From the NCBI RefSeq assembly GCF_051020765.1, contig NW_027469123.1, forward strand, positions 310,001-374,000: a stretch of 64,000 bases of DNA, read 5' to 3'. The first letter of the stretch is position 1. Every line of letters begins with the position of its first letter. Below the pieces are notes generated by a model. It ran no database searches, was not told the origin of the DNA, and saw only the letters and a program-made list of their open reading frames with translations. Both the position numbers and the translations under genes were made by a program. This stretch comes from Lasioglossum baleicum. Taxonomy: Eukaryota; Arthropoda; Insecta; Hymenoptera; Halictidae. Positions 12,601 to 23,000 of the stretch are shown here, piece after piece.

Positions 12601-15600
12601 AAGTACTAAGTAGTCCCGCCGCCGCCATTACGTCTGCGGCCCCTTACAGGGGGCCGACGGCCTCGTCGGGGTTGCCCCGCCGATGCTAGCCTCCAGGCGG
12701 AGAGGGGGTCGGCTTCCCTCTCCCTCTCCGTTGCCTCCTTCTGCGTTATGACAATCTCGCAGAAGGAGGCAAACGCTGCTCTTGACCTCTCGCTGCCGAT
12801 CATGTGGTCGACCACGACCGACAACGAGAGGTCCATCCCAATAACGCCCCTTAGGTCTCTGCGCGGCGCCGACCACGCTGGACATTCTTCCAGCGTATGC
12901 CGCGCAGAGTCCTGGGCCTCCTCGCAGTGGTGGCACTGCGATCCTCCCAGTGCCAGTTATGAACATACAATTTGAGGAAACGGCGGTATGCAGATAATTT
13001 AACTTATGCGCATGCATTGCTGCAACTTGTGCTGTATAATTTAGAATTTTTGTTACCGCGCCATCCGATTTTTATACATGTGCAAATACTCGTACACGCT
13101 GCATTGTATTTTTTTCCGCACGCGACAAGGAGGGGACAGAGGCGAGTTCCGGGTCGCGTCTGTCCCCACCCCCCGTCCCACCCCCCAGGTCGAACCGAAT
13201 AAAACTTAAAAATATGATAAAATAAAAGATAAAATCAATAAATGAAAACGTGTATAGATAAAATAGATAAAATAAAAGTTAATAAATAAATAAATAATAA
13301 TAAGTAAATAAATACAATGGACAAAACACAACAAACATAAGAAGGGGGGCAAAATAAAGGGGAATAAACGATAAAGATAAAATTTATAATATAGAATATA
13401 AAATATGTGTAGAATAAAATGAAATATTATAAAATAAAAGGAGGGGGGTTGACCGACAGGTCGCATCTTTGTAGAGGCTGGGAGGGGATTATTGCACTAC
13501 CTCGCCCCCCAGGACCTGCCCACCCCGGGGGCGCCTTATCGGCCAGCCCCCCTTGGCGGCGGTGGAAGTACTAAGTAGGCCCGCCGCCGCCATTACGTCT
13601 GCGGCCCCTTACAGGGGGCCGACGGCCTCGTCGGGGTTGCCCCGCCGATGCTAGCCTCCTGGCGGAGAGGGGGTCGGCTTCCCTCTCCCTCTCCGCTGCC
13701 TCCTTCTGCGTTATGACAATCTCGCAGAAGGAGGCAAACGCTGCTCTTGACCTCTCGCTGCCGATCATGTGGTCGACCACGACCGACAACGAGAGGTCCA
13801 TCCGAATAACGCCCCTTAGGTCTCTGCGCGGCGCCGACCACGCTGGACATTCTTCCAGCGTATGCCGCGCAGAGTCCTGGGCTTCCTCGCAGTGGTGGCA
13901 CTGCGATCTTCCCAGTGCCAGTTATGAACACACAGTTTGAGGAAACGGCGGTATGCAGGTAATTTAACTTATGCGCATGCATTGCTGCAACTTGTGCTGT
14001 ATAATTTAGAATTTTTGTTACCGCGCCATCCGATTTTTATACATGTGCAAATATTCGTACACGCTGCATTGTATTTTTTTCCGCACGCGACAAGGAGGGG
14101 ACAGAGGCGAGTTCCGGCTCGCGTCTGTCCCCTCCCCCCGTCCCGCCCCCCCCTGGTCGACCCGCATAAAGCTTAAAAATATGATAATATAAAAGATAAA
14201 ATCAATAAATGAAAACGTGTATAGATAAAATAGATAAAATAAAAGTCAATAAAGAAATAAATAATAATGAGTAAATAAATACAATGGACAAAACACAACA
14301 AACATAAGAAGGGGGGCAAAATAAAGGGGAATAAACGATAAAGATAAAATTTATAATATAGAATATAAAATATATGTAGAATAAAATGAAATATTATAAA
14401 ATAAAAGGAGGGGGGTTGACCGACAGGTCGCATCTTTGTAGAGGCTGGGAGGGGATTATTGCACTACCTCGCCCCCCACGACCTGCCCACCCCGGGGGCG
14501 CCTTATCGGCCAGCCCCCCTTGGCGGCGGTGGAAGTACTAAGTAGTCCCGCCGCCGCCATTACGTCTGCGGCCCCTTACAGGGGGCCGACGGCCTCGTCG
14601 GGGTTGCCCCGCCGATGCTAGCCCCCAGGCGGAGAGGGGGTCGGCTTCCCTCTCCCTCTCCGCTGCCTCCTTCTGCGTTATGACAATCTCGCAGAAGGAG
14701 GCAAACGCTGCTCTTGACCTCTCGCTGCCGATCATGTGGTCGACCACGACCGACAACGAGAGGTCCATCCCAATAACGCCCCTTAGGTCTCTGCGCGGCT
14801 CCGACCACACTGGACATTCTTCCAGCGTATGCCGCGCAGAGTCCTGGGCCTCCTCGCAGTGGTGGAACTGCGATCTTCCCAGTGCCAGTTATGAACACAC
14901 AGTTTGAGGAAACGGCGGTATGCAGGTAATTTAACTTATGCGCATGCATTGCTGCAACTTGTGCTGTATAATTTAGAATTTTTGTTACCGCGCCATCCGA
15001 TTTTTATACATGTGCAAATACTCGTACACGCTGCATTGTATTATTTCCGCACGCGACAAGGAGGGGACAGAGGCGAGTTCCGGCTCGCGTCTGTCCCCAC
15101 CCCCCGTCCCACCCCCCAGGTCGACCCGCATAAAACTTAAAAATATGATAAAATAAAAGATAAAATCAATAAATGAAAACGTGTATAGATAAAATAGATA
15201 AAATAAAAGTCAATAAATAAATAATTAATAATAAGTAAATAAATACAATGGACAAGACACAACAAACATAAGAAGGGGGGCAAAATAAAGGGGAATAAAC
15301 GATAAAGATAAAATTTATAATATAGAATATAAAATATATGTAGAATAAAATGAAATATTATAAAATAAAAGGAGGAGGGATGACCGACAGGTCGCATCTT
15401 TGTAGAGGCGGGGAGGGGATTATTGCACTACCTCGCCCCCCACGACCTGCCACCACGGGGGCGCCTTAACGGCCAGCCCCCCTTGGCGGCGGTGGAAGTA
15501 CTAAGTAGTCCCGCCGCCGCCATTACGTCTGCGGCTCCTTACAGGGGGCCGACGGCCTCGTCGGCGTTGCCCCGCCGATGCTAGCCTCCTGGCGGAGAAT

Positions 15601-16855
15601 GGGGGCGGCTTCCCTCTCCCTCTCCGCTGCCTCCTTCTGCGTTATGACAATCTCGCAGAAGGAGGCAAACGCTGCTTTTGACCTCTCGCTGCCGATCATG
15701 TGGTCGACCACGACCGACAACGAGAGGTCCATCCCAATGACGCCCCTTAGGTCTCTGCGCGGCGCCGACCACGCTGGACATTCTTCCAGCGTATGCCGCG
15801 CAGAGTCCTGGGCCTCCTCGCAGTGGTGGCACTGCGATCCTCCCTGTGCCAGTTATGAACACACAGTTTGAGGAAACGGCGGTATGCAGGTAATTTAACT
15901 TATGCGCATGCATTGCTGCAATTTGTGCTGTATAATTTAGAATTTTTGTTACCGCGCCATCCGGTTTTTATACATGTGCAAATATTCGTACATGCTGCAT
16001 TGTATTTTTTTCCGCACGCGACAAGGAGGGGACAGAGGCGAGTTCCGGCTCGCGTCTGTCCCCTCCTCCCGTCCCGCCCCCCCTGGTCGACCCGCATAAA
16101 GCTTAAAAATATGATAATATAAAAGATAAATTCAATAAATGAAAACGTGTATTGAGAAAATAGATAAAATAAAAGTCAATAAAGAAATAAATAATAATGA
16201 GTAAATAAATACAATGGACAAAACACAACAAACATAAGAAGGGGGGCAAAATAAAGGGGAATAAACGATAAAGATAAAATTCATAATATAGAATATAAAA
16301 TATATGTAGAATAAAATGAAATATTATAAAATAAAAGGAGGGCGGTTGACCGACAGGTCGCATCTTTGTAGAGGCGGGGAGGGGATTATTGCACTACCTC
16401 GCCCCCCACGACCTGCCCACCCCGGGGGCGCCTTAACGGCCAGCCCCCCTTGGCGGCGGTGGAAGTACTAAGTAGTCCCGCCGCCGCCATTACGTCTGCG
16501 GCCCCTTACAGGGGGCCGACGGCCTCGTCGGGGTTGCCCCGCCGATGCTAGCCTCCTGGCGGAGAGGGGGTCGGCTTCCCTCTCCCTCTCCGCTGCCTCC
16601 TTCTGCGTTATGACAATCTCGCAGAAGGAGGCAAACGCTGCTCTTGACCTCTCGCTGCCGATCATGTGGTCGACCACGACCGACAACGAGAGGTCCATCC
16701 CAATAACGCCCCTTAGGTCTCTGCGCGGCGCCGACCACGCTGGACATTCTTCCAGCGTATGCCGCGCAGAGTCCTGGGCCTCCTCGCAGTGGTGGCACTG
16801 CGATCTTCCCAGTGCCAGTTATGAACACACAGTTTGAGGAAACGGCGGTATGCAG

Positions 16856-18499
16856 TGTCACGCCGTTCACCGGTTCTCGACAGAATCGGTGGCCGGACTC
16901 GGGAAATTATGGCCTGACGGCCGGGCCACGCTCGGTCGCGCGAAACGTGGTCCTCCCGGGACAAACAATCACTCGCGTATTCGAAATTGTTCTCCCTCGA
17001 GCGCTCGAAAAGGAACCTACGGGCGCCAGGCACGCACTCGTGCCGCACGAAAACAATCGGGGTTCAAACCCGAGGGATCACTTTTCCGAACACACGAGGA
17101 TTGCGCGACCTGGGATAGCGGTAGAAGGGTCCAAGGTTACACGTGGGATGAAGGACGGGGCATTCCCCGCGACGGGAACGTTTCTCACAGGGAAAGAATG
17201 AACCGAGACATTTACGGCAGACAAAGATCGTTTATTATCTCGGGAATTAACGTTGACAGGCCACCGGCGAGAGCCGGTGGCAAACAAGATGGCCGCCGGC
17301 GCGATCTCGATCGATTTCGACGGGTGTTCGGTCGTTCGCGCGTAATATTCCCGGTTCGCGTCGGACTCGGCGGTCACAGGATTCCGCGTGAATGATACAA
17401 GCCTGGAAAGGCACGATTTCCGCCGAGCCCCGATAGAATACGCGTCGCAGTGCGAAGAGACTAGGCGAGGACGGCAAACACGTAGCGAGATCGAAGCGGG
17501 CGCGTCGCGTCGTCCCACCGTGGAACTTCCGAGGATCGTGAATCTAAAGGGCCGAAATCGAAATTCGTACGTCCCGCAAAACCACTCGGGATCGCTACGA
17601 CACACTGCTTCGGCGCCGGCGGGAGAACACTCGTCTCGGACCCCGGACGCGCCGAAGCACTTAGCCCGCGCAAATAGGTTACAGAACCTTCCAAAAGACG
17701 TCCCGAGCCAACACGAGCAATCACAGAACTTTATTCGCAGTATTATGACCGGTACTTACCAAACGGCACGGCCCAAGCCCGACAATGGCGGTCGTAGCAC
17801 AGTACTTTTCTATAATCAACGCGGTTTCAAAACACGTGCGCGTGTCACTGTGTCCTTCGTCCTAGTGACACACTTCGCGTCGGCTCGGAACGCGGAAACG
17901 GGGCGTCCCCCACTACTTCCTCATCTATCCTCGCTGCTACGACGGCCGGACCTATCGCGTGGCTCCTCGCTACAGGGCCGAATTCAGGGAATTCGGACCC
18001 GGGCCTCCGACAATTGTTCATTTCCTCGGGGCCGCGTCCGATAACGCTGCGAGGGCGAGGGGATGGACCCGAGCTATTCCAGGTGAGCTCTCGTGGCTGT
18101 TCCCGGGTGAGAGTCGGCAAGGTTGGGCAGATGAGCGTCCCTACGAAGTCATTTCCTCGTCGGCATCTCCGGGTTGGTAAATCCGAGCTCGGTCCAATCC
18201 CCGTTGCCTTCCTCGTTCGCGCCGTCGCGTGATAGGTCGGCCGGGCGTCTTCCCGTAATGGCTTTCGCCAATTAGCAGCTGCGGATAGGTGTCGGCTCCC
18301 CTTGCAAGGGAGCAGGTCCTGAAACTCCGTGTCGCGCCCAGCGGCGCGACATTCAAATGCGATAAATTTTCCGCCGCTGGAGGCCGGTTGTCTCCAGGGA
18401 GATCGATCGCTACGCTCGCTTCGATTCGTATCGGCTCGCGAGTGACCCGGTCTCGGTTAAAAGGGTTCGGACAGACGTCGGCAAAGCTGCCACGTCACA
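16856..18499 (-). repeat. 3' LTR of the Gypsy element
   Basis: A 1,644-bp direct repeat of 25961-27604, with TG...CA ends on the coding strand. It is the downstream LTR because pol and the purine tract point toward it. Apparent reading frames inside it are not genes: they have no domain and recur only because the LTR is duplicated. Confidence 0.95.
17231..17236 (-). promoter_or_regulatory. Candidate polyadenylation signal in the 3' LTR
   Basis: AATAAA on the minus strand, about 375 bp before the LTR's coding-strand end. It is the plausible signal for 3' end formation of the element's transcript. The R/U5 boundary cannot be placed from sequence alone. Confidence 0.4.
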
Positions 18500-18513
18500 A
18501 CTCCTCCCCCCCT
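18500..18513 (-). other. Polypurine tract of the Gypsy element
   Basis: The minus strand reads AGGGGGGGAGGAGT directly before the TGTGACG start of the 3' LTR. This is the expected place for the plus-strand primer in reverse transcription. The non-autonomous LTR element at 57-62 kb has a similar G-rich tract ending AGT at the same position. Confidence 0.8.
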
Positions 18514-19112
18514 AAAGGAGACCGGGGCACACCGCTTGCCAGTTACCGGTCATTTCATTCGTGGGCTCGGTGACGATCGATCATCCTCAGAGTTCCGTGG
18601 TGTACCCCAAAACCAACATAGAGACATGTACGAACCCGACAACACCAGTCCCAGACAAGTACCTCCAATCTTAACCTCCTTACTTCTTTCCTGTTGACGA
18701 GGCCTGCTCACACCGCCGGCACGCATCTGAAACGAAACTTACGCTTTTGCCGGGCCCCGCTTGGCCCGGACGCTTGACGACGACGGGGTAGGGGTGAATG
18801 AAGCGACTCCTGTTTGTCTTATTACAAGTACTTTATATGCGCCTGGCGCGGCAGTGTCGGGTATTCTCCCTTACAAAAACCCCAAACAACACAATACTGT
18901 GCTCCCAGGTGCGGCAACGCTTACACAACCCAAAAAAAAGGTATCTCCGCTACGCTCCTATTGGTGCGGCAAAATGGTTGTGTGGGAGTAATAAAAAAAA
19001 TAAAAGAAAATATAAGTGTCCTTTCTTATTGATTCAGTCTTTTCTCTCTTCTTTTTTTTTCCTTTCCCTTTTTGGCGGTGTTGCGGCTCCTTTCCTAATG
19101 TTGGGCGGCCGT
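18514..19112 (-). other. 3' untranslated stretch of the Gypsy element
   Basis: About 600 bp between the last coding frame and the purine tract. It includes an A/T-rich part near 18990-19060. I see no coding similarity or RNA gene in it. Confidence 0.5.
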
Positions 19113-19730
19113 TCACTGCCTTGCCCGTCGGTCGTGTCGCGGTCCTCCTGTCTTCCACGAGTTCGCGCACTCCGGGCAGGTCTTCACCGTGTAGAACGGT
19201 CGCCCACACCGGAAGCAATACTCCCACTTTTGCGGTGCTTGGCACTCGGTATGCGTGTGTTGCATACTGTGGCATCGCCAGCAGCCAAACTCCACCTCGC
19301 AACCGCGCTTCTTCTTCGCGGCTCCCCGCCATTTTGGTCCGCCCCTCGGAATCTGCTCTTCACGCCTTCCCCCATACGGCCCCCGGGGTGCCTGTTCTTG
19401 CCTTCTCGGGGCCGGTAGGTCTACCGCTTGGCGGAGTTGCGCCTGTATGCGCTGCATACGTGCTGCCACGCCTTCCTGCTGCACCGCTCTCTCTTGTGCC
19501 GGTGGCACGACGGCCGTCGGCAGTCCTTTCGGGGTTGGTCCCGGTCTAACTTCCGGCTTGAGGGTCGGCACACCCCTGGAAGTAGCGTCCTGCAGCTTAG
19601 CCCACCTCTCCTGACCTCGCGGTCCTCCCCTGCCGAACACTCGTGCCCATGCCGCAACCAGATTCTCCTCCTCTGGTTCTGTCCTTAGCTGGTAAGTCGG
19701 CCTGTTTACAGGGAGGGGTCTTACTGGCGC
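19113..19730 (-). CDS. Gag-like zinc-knuckle ORF downstream of pol (Gypsy ORF3, distal part)
   Basis: An open frame of about 205 codons with no ATG near its beginning. It starts in practice at the run of seven G at 19730-19736, where it is -1 relative to the acidic ORF upstream. The first half is Pro/Arg/Gln-rich. The C-terminal part has two metal-binding modules: Cys-x2-Cys-x4-His-x4-Cys (CWRC start) and, eight residues later, Cys-x2-Cys-x9-Cys-x2-Cys (CFRC...CPEC). The same pair with the same internal spacing ends the element's own Gag. It is therefore probably a nucleic-acid-binding, nucleocapsid-like domain. Env normally occupies this place in errantivirus-type Gypsy elements, but I see no signal peptide or transmembrane segment here. 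Expression probably needs fusion to the acidic ORF, by frameshift or because one G is missing. Confidence 0.65.
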   Translation of the reverse strand, partial: APVRPLPVNRPTYQLRTEPEEENLVAAWARVFGRGGPRGQERWAKLQDATSRGVPTLKPEVRPGPTPKGLPTAVVPPAQERAVQQEGVAARMQRIQAQLRQAVDLPAPRRQEQAPRGPYGGRREEQIPRGGPKWRGAAKKKRGCEVEFGCWRCHSMQHTHTECQAPQKWEYCFRCGRPFYTVKTCPECANSWKTGGPRHDRRARQ

Positions 19731-20011
19731 CCCCCCGGTAGTTTCTCCTCTTCCTGGAAGGGCGGTTCTTCCTCTAGGCCCGTTTGCGACGGGTACAGCG
19801 CCCTTAGGACGGTAAGGAGTCCTAAACGGATGATGTCCTTCATCTCGTCCGTCTCCTCCCGGTCCTCCTCTTCCTCACTCGAAGACTCCAGCGTTCCCCC
19901 TTCGTGTGAGGTCTCCTCTGGCCGGTTTTCCTCGGCAGTGTGCTCGGTCTCCATGTTCTGGGAACCCAGCAGGGCCTGCATCCAGGCGTCTATCCACGCT
20001 TGCTCCTCCAT
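19721..20011 (-). CDS. Acidic ORF immediately after pol (Gypsy ORF3, proximal part)
   Basis: The first ATG is at 20009-20011, about 65 bp after the pol stop. The frame itself is open back to 20116, overlapping the end of pol in the +1 frame. The 96-residue product is strongly acidic, with a Glu/Ser-rich middle (SSSEEEEDREE) followed by a short hydrophobic helix-like stretch (IIRLGLLTVLRAL). It stops at 19721 just after a run of seven G. Shifting -1 at that run continues into the zinc-knuckle ORF, and the composite (acidic N-terminus, basic Pro/Arg-rich middle, two zinc knuckles) resembles a Gag layout. I do not recognise the acidic part itself. It could be translated by reinitiation after pol or from a spliced RNA. 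Confidence 0.55.
   Translation of the reverse strand: MEEQAWIDAWMQALLGSQNMETEHTAEENRPEETSHEGGTLESSSEEEEDREETDEMKDIIRLGLLTVLRALYPSQTGLEEEPPFQEEEKLPGGRQ
19730..19736 (-). other. Run of seven G joining the two ORF3 frames
   Basis: In the acidic frame the run reads CCG GGG GGG CGC. Slipping back one base gives GCG CCA GTA and opens the zinc-knuckle frame. G GGG GGG fits the X XXY YYZ slippery pattern. A one-base deletion from an ancestral run of eight, or a homopolymer base-calling error, would look the same. Confidence 0.55.
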
Positions 20012-20075
20012 ATCTTCGTAGTGGAAGGGACGGTAATCTGTGAAATGGGGAGATTCTACGGTATCAATTGGTGTT

Positions 20076-23000
20076 CTATGGTGGCTGTGGAGGGAAGTAT
20101 GGCTTGAGATCCTCAATGTGAGCTTTGCCGAGGCTGCGTCCGTCCTCCGCGGTTAGGACGTACACCCCAGGCGATAACTTTTTCGTGACCGTGACGGGGC
20201 CGATAAATTTCGGCACTAACTTTGCCGCTACATAATTTGCCGCCGAGGAAAGAACTCTCTGTCGCTTCATCACCCTATCCCCGACGTTAAATTCCTTATC
20301 CCTACGCCGTAAATTATAATAGTGCGCCTGTCTCTTATACGCGTCCTCGAGGTTCTCCAACATCCAGTGCCTTAACGACGGCAACTGCGAAACTCTCTTC
20401 TTCCACGTCTCGTTGGAGGTCACCTCGAGGTCGACAGGAGGGTCTACGCTTGCCCTTACGCACTTCGCCGGTCGTGGCTCTCGCCCGAAATTCAGAAACG
20501 CGGGAGAGGCCTGTAGTACGGAATGGTACGCGGTATTATACGCGAATCTAAATTGCGGTAAATTGAGGTCCCAATCTCGGTGATCCCTACCGATGTAAGC
20601 TACAATCATTGTCTTCAGAATTCGATTAACGCGCTCTATCGGATTGGCCTGCGGATGGTACGGGGGGGTCGTAGTGAGTCGGATCCCGTACTCTTCCGCG
20701 AGCTCCCGAATACTTTTGTTGGCGAACTCCGTACCGTTATCCGTTAATAGGACGTCCGGAGTCCCCCAACGCGAGAAGATTAACGCCTCGAGTGGCTCGG
20801 CAATCTTTTGGCCGGTCGCTTTTCGGAGCGGGGTACACTCAATCCATTTCGTGAATAGATCCTGGATCACCAGGAGGTAAACATTGCCGGTCCTGCTAGG
20901 CGGAAACGGGCCCATTATGTCCGCTGCTACCACTGACCATGGCGTGTCAACACGGCGCCGACCCATCAACCCCGGTGGAAGTGCTTGCTCCACCTTCGTG
21001 AGTTGACAGGTATTACAGCGTCTCACGTATTCGACCACTGTCCTGTACATGCCAGGCCAGTAATAGCGGGACGCGATACGCTGGTACGTCTTTTCGACGC
21101 CCAGATGCCCTGCCTGCGGATTGTCATGCGCCTCCTGCAGAATCTCGGTTCTGCGCTCCTCCGGTATCACCAGTTTCCATTCACACCCATCTGACCCTAG
21201 TGTTTCCGCGATGAGGGGATCGGTACGGCGGCAAAATAGTTCCCCGTCCCGAATGGACCAGTCCTTATTTTTATTCGGGTTCCGCTCTACTTCCGCGAAC
21301 TTCCCCTCGTACCAATTCGCTCGAATTGTTGCCACAACGTGTGTCCCGTTTTCTTCGACCCCCTCCCCCTCGAATGCTCGCGATAGTGCATCCGGCACTT
21401 TATTCAGGGCTCCCTGCCGATATACCACTTTAAAATCGTATTCCATTAGCTGCAGGGCCCACCGTGCTAACCTACCCGTTGGGTTTTTCAACGTTCTAAG
21501 CCAGCGCAGGCTGTTGTGGTCCGTCACCACCGTGAACGCGTACCCCTCCAAGTAGGGTCGAAACTTCTCCACCGCCCAGACGATCGCGAGGCATTCCAAT
21601 TCCGTGGCGGAATATTTTCTCTCCGGTACCGATAGAGATCTACTCGCGAATGCGATAACTCTTTCGACTTCATCGACCTCCTGCGTTAATACGGCGCCTA
21701 GTCCCACCGTACTTGCGTCCGTCTGTACTGTGAAGGGGACTTCGAAATTTGGGCACGAGAGGGTAGGTGCTGAGGCTATCGCGTCTCGAAGGGATTCGAA
21801 GGCGGTTTGTTGATCGTCCTTCCATTCCCATGCGCGATCTTTCCGTAAAAGGCCATTTAATGGTTCGGCAAGTGTGGCGAATCCCGGGATGAATCTTCTA
21901 TACCAAGAAGCCATTCCAAGGAAACGTCGCACCTGCTTCACCGTTTTCGGCGGAGGGAACGATAATACGGGTTGCACTTTCTCCGCATCCACCTTTAGCC
22001 CCTCTCGGCTCACCACGAAGCCCAAGTACCGGACTTCCTGTCGGCAAAACTCGCACTTTTTCGCATTGATTATTAGACCGGCCTTTTTGATCTTATTCAA
22101 CACTCTATCGAGCCACACGAGATGTTCCGTGAACGTCTTGGTGACGATAATAATATCGTCTAAATACGAAAACGCGTGCGGCTCCATTTCCGGCCCTATC
22201 AATCGGTCTAATAATCTCTGAAAAGTTGCGGGAGCGCCTGACAGTCCGTACGGCATGCGGCGGAAATGGAACAGGCCCTTCCCCGGGACCGTGAAAGCTG
22301 TTATTTCCCGGCTTTTCTCTTCCAGGGGAATTTGAAAATACGCCTGACTGAGGTCGATTGTCGAAATGTATTTCGCCGAACGTAATTTGTCGAGAATCTG
22401 TGTCATGAGCGGCAGCGGATACGCGTCTTTCCTCGAGACCTCGTTAACTTTCCGAAAATCGAGACAGAAGCGGTAGGCACCATTGGCCTTCTTGACCATC
22501 ACTATCGGACTTGACCAGGCACTCTGCGATGGCTCTATTATGCCGTCGGCCAGTAGTTTATCTACTTCCTGGTATATGGCCTCCTGTACTTTCGGGGAGA
22601 CGGCATAATATCGCTGTTTAATAGGTTGATGGTCACCCACATCGATTCTGTGGCTGATCAAGTCCGTTATGCCCGTCATTTTGTCGAATTCCGGCAACGT
22701 GGACTCGAGGAAGGCGTCTAAGCGACTCTTTTCCCTGTCCGTTAAAATCTGCAGGCCACAACATACCGCGCTAGGGGGGGTGTCTTCGAAACGGAACCTA
22801 TCACCGGGCCGCGACGCGAAATACCAGACAGCGTTATGGTATTCCGCTACTATGCCGAACTTCGCTATCGAATCCGTACCTAGCAGTAGGGGGGTCACGA
22901 GATTGTCTAGGACCTTCGCGGCTATCACGCGTCTCTCTTCGCCTATTCTTAACTGAAAATGTGCCTCGTCTTCGGCACGATCTAAAGCCCCCGTGGCAAG

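Larger units (their letters stand above)
56..15502. repeat. Eight-unit higher-order repeat, period 7,723 bp
   Basis: Rare unit-specific variants recur 7,722-7,723 bp apart. A C in gtaattcaac is at 450 and 8173. The C in taacaataag is at 748 and 8471. A cgaaccgaat variant is at 5469 and 13191. A paired change (gaacataca plus gcagataat) is in the units at 4883 and 12606. The taattaataa variant is near 7500 and 15222. Eight units of 965 bp give this spacing. The copy is not perfect: the unit near 15503 matches the divergent unit near 2952, not the one at 7779, so exchange has shuffled units. Confidence 0.75.
1..16855. repeat. Left block of the 965-bp satellite array
   Basis: About 17.5 head-to-tail units of 965-966 bp. 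The stop codon of the embedded minus-strand R1 fragment marks the phase and recurs near 56, 1021, 1987, 2952, 3918, 4883, 5849, 6814, 7779, 8744, 9710, 10675, 11641, 12606, 13571, 14538, 15503 and 16468. In plus orientation each unit holds a GC-rich block with the R1 fragment, a short mixed segment with a 15-bp hairpin, then about 250 bp of A/T-rich, purine-biased sequence. Units differ by scattered substitutions and small indels, as in a homogenised satellite. The block ends where the Gypsy element enters, and the interrupted unit resumes in phase at 27605. Confidence 0.97.

Noticed and set aside
1..16855. Regular repeats as a CRISPR array
   Set aside because: The period is 965 bp with no short repeat-spacer structure and no cas genes, and the context is eukaryotic retroelements.
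16850..18044. Frames of 175-218 codons inside the Gypsy LTRs
   Set aside because: They occur only as LTR duplicates, lie partly opposite the transcription direction and contain no domain. GC- and CpG-rich sequence has few stop codons by chance.
19113..20116. A classical env gene after pol
   Set aside because: There is no signal peptide, furin-like site or transmembrane segment; the region is acidic, then basic with zinc knuckles.
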